Shown here piece after piece: positions 1 to 5,777 of a DNA stretch of 6,658 bases. Position 1 is the stretch's first letter. Every line of letters starts with the position of its first letter. Under the pieces are notes generated by a model that was not told where the DNA came from, searched no databases, and was given only the letters and a program-made list of their open reading frames with translations. Both the position numbers and the translations under genes were made by a program. Source of the DNA: an uncultured Oscillospiraceae bacterium (GTDB lineage: Bacteria; Bacillota; Clostridia; Oscillospirales; Oscillospiraceae); the NCBI GenBank assembly GCA_902497145.1, contig CABVDR010000100.1:1-6658 (forward strand), in the 5' to 3' direction.

Positions 1-823
1 CGTCGGCGGTGATCTCCTCGCCCCGGTGGGCGGGCAGGCAGTGCTGCACCATGCAGCCGGGATTGGTGAGGGCCATCAGCTCCTTGTTTACCTGATAGCC
101 CGCAAAGGCCTTCTCCCGGATGGCCTTCTCCTCCTCCTGGCCCATGGAGGCCCACACGTCGGTGAACACCACATCGGCGCCCACAGCGGCCTGCTTGGGA
201 TCCCGGCAGAGGGTAAACTTGAAGTTGGGATCGCTCTTGGTGAACGCCAGCACGTCGGGGTGGGGCTCATAGCCCTCGGGGCAGGCCACTGCCACCTCCA
301 TGCCGGTTTTCAGGCCGCCTACGATGAGGGAGTTTGCCATGTTGTTGCCGTCGCCGATGTAGCACATCTTCAGCCCTTCCAGCACGGTCTTGTGCTCCCG
401 GACGGTCATCAGGTCGGCCAGCACCTGGCAGGGGTGGCAGAAGTCGGTCAGGCCGTTGATAACCGGGATGTTGGCATGGGCCGCCAGGGTCTCCACTTCC
501 TCCTGGGCGAAGGTACGGATCATAATACCGTCACAGTAGCGCAGCAGCACCCGGGCGGTGTCCTCCACCGGCTCGCCCCGGCCGATCTGGCTCTCTTTGC
601 TGGAAAGGAACAGCGCGTGTCCGCCCAGCTGGTACATACCGGTCTCAAAGGAGACACGGGTACGGGTGGAATTCTTTTCAAAAATCATGGCCAGTGTTTT
701 GCCCTTGAGCTTGTCGTGGGCAATGCCATGCTTCTGGCTGAACTTCAGCTGGTCGGCGGTGTCCAGAATTTTCAGAATATCCTCGCCGGTCAGGTCCAGC
801 AGCTTCAACAGGTCTTTTTTCAT
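1..823 (-). CDS. argF: Ornithine carbamoyltransferase, C-terminus cut by window edge
   Basis: Catalyses carbamoyl phosphate + ornithine to citrulline + phosphate in the cytoplasm. The frame opens at ATG 823 (start MKKDLLKLLD) behind GAGAGGGG at 838-831, 7 nt upstream, and runs off the left edge after 274 codons; family members are about 305-340 residues, so only the last few dozen residues are missing. Visible motifs: STRTR at residues 52-56 (carbamoyl-phosphate loop), HPCQ at 130-133, GDGNNMANS at 157-165, DVWASMG at 222-228 (the SMG ornithine loop) and HCLPAHRGEE at 261-270 with the catalytic Cys262. All key residues are present, so it should be active. The SMG loop and HCLP motif separate it from aspartate carbamoyltransferase. 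It follows the argB homologue by 25 bp and is the last gene visible in the unit. Anabolic argF is favoured over a catabolic arcB by the biosynthetic neighbours; the name is otherwise interchangeable with argI. Confidence 0.97.
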   Translation of the reverse strand, partial: MKKDLLKLLDLTGEDILKILDTADQLKFSQKHGIAHDKLKGKTLAMIFEKNSTRTRVSFETGMYQLGGHALFLSSKESQIGRGEPVEDTARVLLRYCDGIMIRTFAQEEVETLAAHANIPVINGLTDFCHPCQVLADLMTVREHKTVLEGLKMCYIGDGNNMANSLIVGGLKTGMEVAVACPEGYEPHPDVLAFTKSDPNFKFTLCRDPKQAAVGADVVFTDVWASMGQEEEKAIREKAFAGYQVNKELMALTNPGCMVQHCLPAHRGEEITAD

Positions 824-848
824 GATAATTCCCCTCTCCAGCGAATAT

Positions 849-1706
849 TCAGTGGGTCAGCATGGTGCCGATGCCCTCGTCAGACAGCAGCTCCAGAAGG
901 ATGGCATGAGGCACCGTGCCGTCCAGGAAGGTGGCGGACTTCACGCCGGAGCGCACCGCCTCCACGCTGCAATTCACCTTGTGCACCATAATCTGAGAGA
1001 TGACGCCGGAGCGGATGAGGGCAGGCACCTTGGACAGGTGCAGCTCGGGCATGGGGGCGCCAGGATCGTCGGGATTCTGGAGCATGGACTCCTGATCGGT
1101 AAGCTGGATGAGCTTCTCCGCCCCCAGGGCCACCGACAGCTTGGCGGCCGCCACATTGGCGCTGACCGAGTACACGCTGGCCAGACCGTCGGCTCCCTGA
1201 GCCACGGTAGCGATGACCGGGATGTAGCCCTGATCCAGGAAGTTGTTTACCACAGTCACATCTACCTTAGCCACCTCGCCGGTACGGCCGTAAGCGGGGC
1301 TGATGGTCTTGGCGGAGAGCAGGCCGCCATCGATGCCGCACAGGCCGATGGCCTTGCCGCCCTTCTGATTCAGCGCGGACACCAGGCCCTTGTTCACCTT
1401 GCCGCACAGCACCTGCTGCACAATGTCCAGCGCTTCGTCGCTGACACAGGGGTAGCCGTCCTTGTACTGCAGCTCCATTCCCGCGTCCTTCAAGGCCTGC
1501 TTGGCCTCGGGGCCGATGCCGTGGACCAGCACCACCTTGATGCCCACCAGGCGCAGCATGATGATATCCGACATCACCGCCTCCCGCAGTTCGGGGTCAG
1601 TCATGGGCACGCCGCCGCAGTTGATGACCACGATTTTTCCATTATACTGCTGGATGTAAGGCAGGGCTTCGGTAAGTACCTTTGCACGATCCAGATTTGC
1701 ATCCAT
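849..1706 (-). CDS. ArgB-family N-acetylglutamate kinase homologue, probably kinase-dead
   Basis: A full-length 285-aa amino-acid-kinase-fold protein of the ArgB family, whose usual job is ATP-dependent phosphorylation of N-acetylglutamate. Start ATG 1706 has GGGAGG at 1720-1715, 8 nt upstream; stop TGA at 849. Conserved stretches include LPYIQQYNGK (15-24), LRLVGIKVVLVHG (51-63), GKVNK (102-106), GKAIGLCGIDGG (117-128), YIPVIATVAQGADG (161-174), ALGAEKLI (193-200) and DEGIGTM (276-282). Active-site positions, in E. coli NAGK numbering, are altered: Lys8 of IKxGG is Asn29 (INCGG); HGGGP is HGIGP (62-66); the NGLRxT arginine (Arg66) is lost (DGYPCVSD, 83-90); Asn158 and Asp162 of NxNAD are Ser180 and Asn184; SGGM is SQIM (237-240). 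The equivalents of Lys217 (Lys243) and Asp181 (Asp204) remain. The frame is unbroken, so this is not an ordinary decaying pseudogene. I infer loss of kinase activity and a regulatory or structural role; membership of the family is certain, the function is not. Confidence 0.93.
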   Translation of the reverse strand: MDANLDRAKVLTEALPYIQQYNGKIVVINCGGVPMTDPELREAVMSDIIMLRLVGIKVVLVHGIGPEAKQALKDAGMELQYKDGYPCVSDEALDIVQQVLCGKVNKGLVSALNQKGGKAIGLCGIDGGLLSAKTISPAYGRTGEVAKVDVTVVNNFLDQGYIPVIATVAQGADGLASVYSVSANVAAAKLSVALGAEKLIQLTDQESMLQNPDDPGAPMPELHLSKVPALIRSGVISQIMVHKVNCSVEAVRSGVKSATFLDGTVPHAILLELLSDEGIGTMLTH

Positions 1707-1746
1707 CTTAAATTCCTCCCTCTTCTATGTGTTGGGCCGGGCCGGT

Positions 1747-2694
1747 TTACTCCAGCTTCAAGCCGGTGGTTTCCGGAAATCCCAGCATTAGATTCAGATT
1801 TTGAATGGCCGCCGCAGCCACCCCTTTGCCCAGATTGTCAAAGCGTGCGGTGAGCAGGGTCTGCTCCTCCCGGCCGCACACAGTGATCTCCAGGCAGTCG
1901 GTGCCCGCCATGGTGTTGGACACCAGCCGGGGCCCATTCTGCCCAAACGGCATCACCGACACCAGGGACTGGTCCTGGTAGTAGCTCTGGAGCATCTCAC
2001 AGATGTCCTGGGCGGTGGGGGTCCCCCGCAGCAGCCGGTTCTGCAAGGTCACCGAGGTAGCCATACCGCTGTACATGTCGCTTAAAATGGGGACAAACAC
2101 CGGAGGATAATCCAGCCCGGCGATATGCTGCATCTCATTGAGGTGGCTGTGGCGCAGTCCCATGGAATAGAGTGCGGGAGCAGCCAGGGCCGGGTCCCGG
2201 TTGGGATCCTCGTACTCCGCGATCATGTCCTTGCCTCCGCCGGAGTAGCCGGTGATGGAAAAACAGGACACCGGGTAGTCCGGGGGCAGCACTCCCATCT
2301 GCACCAGGGGCGCCACGGTGGAAAGAAATCCGGAGGCGTGGCATCCGGGGTTGGACACCCGCTTGGAGAACCGGATGCGCTGGCGCTGGCCGGGAAGCAG
2401 CTCGGCAAAGCCGTACACCCATCCCGGTGTGGTGCGATGGGCGGGCGAGGTGTCGATGATGCGGGTGTTGGGATTGTCCACCAGCTCCACCGCCTGGGCT
2501 GCCGTCTCCTCCGGGAGACACAGGATGGCCAGATCCGCCTGGTTGAGCAGCTTGCGCCGCTCTTCCACATCCCGGCGCTTCTCCGGGTCGATGATCAAAA
2601 AGTCCAGGTCGCCCCGGCGGGACAGCTGCTCATACAGCCGCGCCCCTACCACGCCGCCCTTTCCGTCAATAAATACCTTTGGGGTCTTACCCAT
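1747..2694 (-). CDS. argC: N-acetyl-gamma-glutamyl-phosphate reductase, short ('uncommon') form
   Basis: NADPH-dependent reduction of N-acetylglutamyl-5-phosphate to N-acetylglutamate-5-semialdehyde, the third step of ornithine synthesis. The product is 315 aa from ATG 2694 (MGKTPKVFIDG), matching the short ArgC class (about 310 aa) rather than the longer common class. AAAAGGG at 2710-2704 sits 9 nt upstream of this ATG, and VFIDG is the usual N-terminus of the class, so upstream ATGs are rejected. Motifs: glycine-rich nucleotide loop DGKGGVVG (10-17, where EAGTTG is more usual after DG), AHRTTPGWVYGF (85-96), SNPGCHASGF (114-123) with catalytic Cys118, TGYSGGGKDMIAEYE (148-162), HSHLNEM (182-188) with the probable catalytic His184, and FDNLGKGVAAAAIQNLN (285-301). 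Catalytic residues are present, so activity is likely. It lies 89 bp after argH and 40 bp before the argB homologue; argJ, often found between argC and argB, is absent. Confidence 0.95.
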   Translation of the reverse strand: MGKTPKVFIDGKGGVVGARLYEQLSRRGDLDFLIIDPEKRRDVEERRKLLNQADLAILCLPEETAAQAVELVDNPNTRIIDTSPAHRTTPGWVYGFAELLPGQRQRIRFSKRVSNPGCHASGFLSTVAPLVQMGVLPPDYPVSCFSITGYSGGGKDMIAEYEDPNRDPALAAPALYSMGLRHSHLNEMQHIAGLDYPPVFVPILSDMYSGMATSVTLQNRLLRGTPTAQDICEMLQSYYQDQSLVSVMPFGQNGPRLVSNTMAGTDCLEITVCGREEQTLLTARFDNLGKGVAAAAIQNLNLMLGFPETTGLKLE

Positions 2695-2703
2695 AAGGAT
2701 CAT

Positions 2704-2710
2704 CCCTTTT
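2704..2710 (-). promoter_or_regulatory. Shine-Dalgarno site that fixes the argC start
   Basis: On the minus strand AAAAGGG ends 9 nt before ATG 2694. The in-frame ATG at 2703 directly abuts this site and so has no usable spacing, and the ATGs at 2748 and 2781 would add residues that the family lacks. This supports 2694 as the translation start. Confidence 0.7.
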
Positions 2711-2720
2711 ACGTGGTGTA

Positions 2721-2766
2721 AGAGGGTCGAGGCCCTCTCCGTCTTCATTGTACCCCCCGACCCTCT
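2721..2766 (-). repeat. Competing inverted repeats in the argH-argC gap
   Basis: Three related arms lie in the 89-bp gap. AGAGGGTCG at 2721-2729 (plus strand) is exactly complementary to CGACCCTCT at 2758-2766 (9 bp). The first six bases, AGAGGG (2721-2726), also pair with CCCTCT at 2733-2738 across a 6-nt loop. The two hairpins use the same arm, so only one can form at a time in the minus-strand transcript. There is no U-run after either, so a simple terminator is unlikely. The pairing is seen directly; a role in processing or control of argC expression is inference. Confidence 0.6.
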
Positions 2767-2775
2767 CGCCCACAA
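2747..2775 (-). promoter_or_regulatory. Possible internal promoter ahead of argC
   Basis: On the minus strand TTGTGG (2775-2770) is followed after exactly 17 nt by TACAAT (2752-2747). The -10 matches consensus at 5 of 6 positions; the -35 matches only at TTG. Initiation would fall near 2740, giving a leader of about 45 nt that begins with the AGAGGG/CCCTCT hairpin. The -35 overlaps the region just after the argH stop. It could allow argC-argB-argF to be read independently of argG-argH. In a sequence this rich in G this may be a chance match. Confidence 0.3.
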
Positions 2776-2783
2776 GAGCATTT

Positions 2784-4172
2784 TTACTTCTGTGGCTGGT
2801 GCTCCTGGATAAACTCCTCAATCAAGGAGATCTGCTTGAGAACCGACTCCTTGGCAGGGCCGCCGTAGACAGTACGGCCGTTGACACAGTGCTTGAGGGC
2901 CATCGCCTCATACACACCTTCGTCAAACAGGTCACAGATAGCCCGGAAGTCCCGCAGGGTGAGGGTATCCAGGGTCTCGTGGTTCTTGATACACAGGTTG
3001 ACCAGGCGGCCCACGATCATATAGGCCTCCCGGAAGGGCATGCCCTTCTTCACCAGGTAGTCAGCGCAGTCGGTGGCGGTAATGAAGCCACCGGCGGCCG
3101 CCCGTTCCATGTTGTGACGCCGTACAGACAGGGTGTTCACCATGGAGGAGAACACAGGCAGACAGATCTCCACCGTGTCGATGGCGTCAAACAGGGCCTC
3201 CTTGTCCTCCTGCATATCCTTGTTGTAGGCCAGAGGCAGGCCCTTCATCATGGTCAGCAGGGTGATGAGGGAGCCGTACACCCGGCCCGTCTTGCCCCGG
3301 ACCAGCTCAGCCACGTCGGGGTTCTTCTTCTGAGGCATGATGGAGGAGCCGGTGGAGTAGGCGTCGTCCAGGTCCACAAACTTGAACTCCCAGGAACACC
3401 ACAGGATGATCTCCTCGGAGAACCGGGACAGGTGCATCATCAGGATGGACAGGGCGGACAGCAGCTCAATGGCGTAGTCACGGTCGGACACGGAATCCAT
3501 GGAGTTGTCGGTGGGCTTCTTAAAGCCCAGAGCCTGAGCAGTGGCAAAGCGGTCGATATTGTAGGTGGTAGTAGCCAGCGCGCCCGCGCCCAAGGGACAC
3601 TCATCCAGACGCTCCAGGCAGTCCTCTAGACGGGTCACATCCCGCTTGAACATGTTGGCGTAGGCCATCATGTAGTGGCCAAAGGTGGTAGGCTGGGCCC
3701 GCTGCAGGTGGGTATAGCCGGGCATAACCGTGTCGGTGTGCTCCTTAGCTTTCTCAACCAGCACCTGCTCCAGGTCCAGGATCTTCCCGATGATGACGGG
3801 GATCTCTTCTTTCACATACAGGCGGGTATCCACCGCCACCTGGTCGTTCCGGGACCGGGCGGTGTGCAGGCGTTTGCCCGCATCGCCGATGCGCTGGGTG
3901 AGCAAAGTTTCGATGTTCATGTGGATGTCCTCGTTGTCCACGGAGAACTCCACCTTATCCGCCTCGATGTCCGCCAAAATGGCCTTCAGGCCGGATACGA
4001 TCTCCTCCACCTCGTGCTCCTCGATGATGCCCTGCTTACCCAGCATCTGGGCGTGGGCGATGGAACCGGCGATGTCCTGCTTGTAGAGCCGGGCATCGAA
4101 CTGGATGGAAGAGTTAAAATCATTGACCAGAGTGTCGGTCTCCTTCTGGAACCGACCAGCCCATAACTTCAT
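2784..4172 (-). CDS. argH: Argininosuccinate lyase
   Basis: Cleaves argininosuccinate to arginine and fumarate, the last step of arginine synthesis; a cytoplasmic homotetramer of the fumarase/aspartase superfamily, whose active sites are built from three subunits. The product is 462 aa, the usual family length, from ATG 4172 (start MKLWAGRFQKE, the standard ArgH N-terminus) with AAGGAG at 4186-4181, 8 nt upstream. Motifs: HTARSRNDQVA (103-113), MPGYTHLQRAQP (150-161) with the catalytic His155, ALATTTYNIDRF (199-209 region), SDRDYAIE (229-236), and the superfamily signature GSSIMPQKKNP (275-285) carrying the catalytic serine on the mobile loop. C-terminal NGRTVYGGPA (431-440) is also typical. 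No key residue is missing. It is separated from argG by an unusually long structured spacer (236 bp) and from argC by 89 bp. Confidence 0.98.
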   Translation of the reverse strand: MKLWAGRFQKETDTLVNDFNSSIQFDARLYKQDIAGSIAHAQMLGKQGIIEEHEVEEIVSGLKAILADIEADKVEFSVDNEDIHMNIETLLTQRIGDAGKRLHTARSRNDQVAVDTRLYVKEEIPVIIGKILDLEQVLVEKAKEHTDTVMPGYTHLQRAQPTTFGHYMMAYANMFKRDVTRLEDCLERLDECPLGAGALATTTYNIDRFATAQALGFKKPTDNSMDSVSDRDYAIELLSALSILMMHLSRFSEEIILWCSWEFKFVDLDDAYSTGSSIMPQKKNPDVAELVRGKTGRVYGSLITLLTMMKGLPLAYNKDMQEDKEALFDAIDTVEICLPVFSSMVNTLSVRRHNMERAAAGGFITATDCADYLVKKGMPFREAYMIVGRLVNLCIKNHETLDTLTLRDFRAICDLFDEGVYEAMALKHCVNGRTVYGGPAKESVLKQISLIEEFIQEHQPQK

Positions 4173-4183
4173 ACCATTCTCTC

Positions 4184-4198
4184 CTTCGATATGCGAAG
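4184..4198 (-). promoter_or_regulatory. Hairpin touching the argH ribosome binding site
   Basis: In the minus-strand transcript CTTCG (4198-4194) can pair with CGAAG (4188-4184) over a 5-nt loop. The 3' arm shares AAG with the AAGGAG Shine-Dalgarno site at 4186-4181, so a folded hairpin would partly mask ribosome access to argH. The stem is only 5 bp and may be too weak to matter on its own. Confidence 0.3.
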
Positions 4199-4233
4199 AG
4201 CGAATGACTCGTGGAAGCCATTCGCCTCGCAGA

Positions 4234-4253
4234 ATTTCCGCCGCGGCGGAAAT
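4234..4253. repeat. Perfect 20-bp palindrome in the argG-argH spacer
   Basis: ATTTCCGCCG is followed directly by its exact reverse complement CGGCGGAAAT, with no spacer. It may be a protein-binding dyad, the core of a repeat element, or a cruciform/hairpin-forming site. Nothing identifies a binding protein. Confidence 0.75.
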
Positions 4254-4335
4254 AGATTTTAAAATGTCCGCAGCCAATGTCATCACGCTTAGCCTGCTCG
4301 CCACGCGCGGCTTCCCTCCGACCCGGAACACAAAC

Positions 4336-4354
4336 AGAATTGCGCTGCAATTCT
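4336..4354. repeat. 8-bp stem-loop after argG
   Basis: AGAATTGC and GCAATTCT flank a 3-nt loop, starting 55 bp past the argG stop on the minus strand. The transcript continues with GTTTGTGTT, which is only moderately U-rich. It may act as a weak or partial terminator, or as a 3'-end stabilising hairpin that lowers argH relative to argG; a full terminator is unlikely because the stem is AT-rich. Confidence 0.4.
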
Positions 4355-4408
4355 TGGTTTGCATTCCTCGCTTCAGTCCATCCGCGCTGCTCGCGACGGC
4401 TCAGACGC

Positions 4409-5626
4409 TTATTTCAACTTTCCCTGCTCCCGCAGCGCCTGAACGGTGTCGGGCAGGCCCCACAGGTTGATGAAGCCGGTGGCGTCATCCTGGTTGTAGT
4501 CGCTCTCCTCAAAGGTGACCAAATTCTCGGAGTAGAGGGTCTCGGGAGAGGTGACGGAAGAGGTGATGATGTTGCCCTTGTAGAGCTTGAGCTTCACGGT
4601 ACCGGTAACATGCTTCTGGGTGTCCACGGCAAAGGCCTGGAGGGCCTCCCGCAGGGGGGTAAACCACTTGCCGTTATAGACAAGATCCGCAAAGTCCACG
4701 GCCAGCTTGCTCTTCATGTGCTTGGTGTCCTTGTCCAGGGTGATCATCTCCAGCACCTCGTGAGCCTTGTAGAGGATGGTGCCGCCGGGAGTCTCGTACA
4801 CGCCCCGGTCCTTCATGCCAACCAGCCGGTTCTCCACGATGTCCAGCAGGCCGATGCCGTTCTCGCCGCCCAGCTTGTTGAGCTTGCGGATGATATCGCT
4901 GGCCTTCATCTTCTCGCCATCGATGGCCACAGGCCAGCCCTTCTCAAAGTCCAGGGTCACATAGGTGGCCTTGTCGGGAGCCATGGCGGGGGACACGCCC
5001 ATCTCCAGGAAGCCGGGCTTGTCGTACTGGGGCTCGTTGGCGGGATCCTCCAGATCCAGGCCCTCGTGGCTCAGGTGCCACAGGTTCTTATCCTTGGAGT
5101 AGTTGGTCTCCCGGCTGATCTTCAGGGGCACGTTGTGGGCCTCAGCGTAATCGATCTCCTCGTCACGGCCCTTGATGTCCCACTCGCGCCAGGGGGCGAT
5201 GATCTTCATTTCCGGAGCAAAGCGCTTGATGGCCAGTTCGAACCGGACCTGGTCGTTGCCCTTGCCGGTGCAGCCGTGGCAGATAGCGTCAGCGCCCTCC
5301 TTCTTGGCAATCTCCACCAGGCGCTTGGCAATGATGGGCCGGGCAAAGGCAGTGCCCAGCAGGTACTCCTCATACTTGGCGCCCATCATCATGGAGGGGA
5401 TGATCACATCATCCACCATCTCATCGGTGAGGTCCTCGATGTACAGCTTGGAGGCGCCGGTCTTGATGGCCTTCTCCTCCAGGCCGTCCAGCTCGTCGCC
5501 CTGACCCACATCGGCGGAGACAGCGATGATCTCGGGGTTGTTGTAGTTCTCCTTCAGCCAGGGGATGATGATGGATGTATCCAAACCGCCGGAATAGGCG
5601 AGGACAACTTTCTTAATTTCAGACAT
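4409..5626 (-). CDS. argG: Argininosuccinate synthase
   Basis: ATP-dependent condensation of citrulline and aspartate to argininosuccinate, releasing AMP and pyrophosphate; cytoplasmic homotetramer. The product is 405 aa, the normal length for the bacterial class, starting at ATG 5626 (MSEIKKVVLAYSGG) with GGAGG at 5639-5635, 8 nt upstream. Motifs: N-type ATP-pyrophosphatase P-loop AYSGGLDTS (10-18), ADVGQGDE (38-45), ARPIIAKR (95-102), HGCTGKGNDQVRFE (117-130, nucleotide and aspartate/citrulline site), APWREW (144-149), SRETNYSKDKNLWHLSHEG (171-189), and ETPGGTILY (278-286). All are intact, so the enzyme should be active. It is the first gene of the arginine group here, 388 bp downstream of the pcrA stop with a terminator between them, so it has its own promoter. 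Extension to ATG 5680 is rejected because it adds residues before the family N-terminus. Confidence 0.98.
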   Translation of the reverse strand: MSEIKKVVLAYSGGLDTSIIIPWLKENYNNPEIIAVSADVGQGDELDGLEEKAIKTGASKLYIEDLTDEMVDDVIIPSMMMGAKYEEYLLGTAFARPIIAKRLVEIAKKEGADAICHGCTGKGNDQVRFELAIKRFAPEMKIIAPWREWDIKGRDEEIDYAEAHNVPLKISRETNYSKDKNLWHLSHEGLDLEDPANEPQYDKPGFLEMGVSPAMAPDKATYVTLDFEKGWPVAIDGEKMKASDIIRKLNKLGGENGIGLLDIVENRLVGMKDRGVYETPGGTILYKAHEVLEMITLDKDTKHMKSKLAVDFADLVYNGKWFTPLREALQAFAVDTQKHVTGTVKLKLYKGNIITSSVTSPETLYSENLVTFEESDYNQDDATGFINLWGLPDTVQALREQGKLK

Positions 5627-5736
5627 GATGTATTCCTCCAAATTCTTCTCTCTCGGCGGCTGTTTGGGGGCCGCTTCCAAGTCATTGGCAACAGTCTACC
5701 ACCGGAGTGCTCAAATTGCAACCCCCTTTTTGCATA

Positions 5737-5765
5737 AATATCCGATAATCCTTAAATATTTTCAG
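5737..5765 (-). promoter_or_regulatory. Weak argG promoter candidate
   Basis: On the minus strand CTGAAA (5765-5760), a 17-nt spacer, and GATATT (5742-5737), each matching consensus at 4 of 6 positions. It lies in the AT-rich part of the gap, just downstream of the ARG-box-like repeat, and would give a leader of roughly 100 nt. Other AT-rich hexamers nearby could serve equally well, so the exact site is uncertain. Confidence 0.25.
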
Positions 5766-5777
5766 TGCAATACACAT

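Larger units (their letters stand above)
4173..4408 (-). repeat. Palindrome-rich argG-argH spacer, possible inserted repeat element
   Basis: This 236-bp gap holds at least five inverted repeats: a perfect 20-bp palindrome (4234-4253), an 8-bp stem with 3-nt loop (4336-4354), GCGAATG/CATTCGC arms (4200-4206 and 4219-4225), ATTTTAAAAT (4256-4265) and CTTCG/CGAAG (4184-4198) next to the argH ribosome site. The other intra-operon gaps are 25-89 bp. The minus-strand frame is open through the gap into argH, but the predicted extension resembles nothing in ArgH. The density of dyads suggests an interspersed palindromic element or a structured RNA. Repeat-family membership is inference; only one copy is in this window. 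Confidence 0.4.

Noticed and set aside
849..1706. ArgB homologue as a different kinase (aspartokinase, LysZ) or an NAGS
   Set aside because: Other family kinases also need the catalytic Lys and Asp that are missing here, and there is no C-terminal GNAT acetyltransferase domain as in NAGS. Overall sequence is plainly ArgB-like.
849..1706. ArgB homologue as a pseudogene
   Set aside because: No stop, frameshift or truncation over 285 codons, good ribosome site, and non-catalytic conserved segments are intact; changes cluster at functional sites rather than being spread at random.
26..1853. Long plus-strand open frames opposite argF and argB
   Set aside because: They are antisense shadows of GC-rich coding DNA; the minus strand carries clear enzyme motifs throughout.
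2695..2781. Longer argC starts at 2781, 2748 or 2703
   Set aside because: They either lack a well-spaced ribosome site or add non-homologous residues; 2694 fits both the site and the family N-terminus.
4120..4350. 76-codon minus-strand frame across the spacer into argH
   Set aside because: It overlaps the argH start in another frame, and no well-placed ribosome site was noticed for it.
4173..4364. 64-residue N-terminal extension of ArgH from ATG 4364
   Set aside because: It comes from the palindromic spacer, has no resemblance to ArgH, and MKLWAGRF at 4172 is the conserved start with its own AAGGAG site.
5627..5680. Longer argG start at ATG 5680 (18 extra residues)
   Set aside because: The extension lies before the standard family N-terminus, and GGAGG is placed correctly for ATG 5626.
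4277..5737. 486-codon plus-strand open frame opposite argG
   Set aside because: Antisense shadow with His/Gly/Leu/Val-rich low-complexity composition and no recognisable domain; argG on the minus strand is unambiguous.
5627..5760. Arginine T-box leader ahead of argG
   Set aside because: GGTGGTAGAC near 5700 superficially recalls a T-box, but the conserved ACCGCG continuation and a paired terminator are absent.
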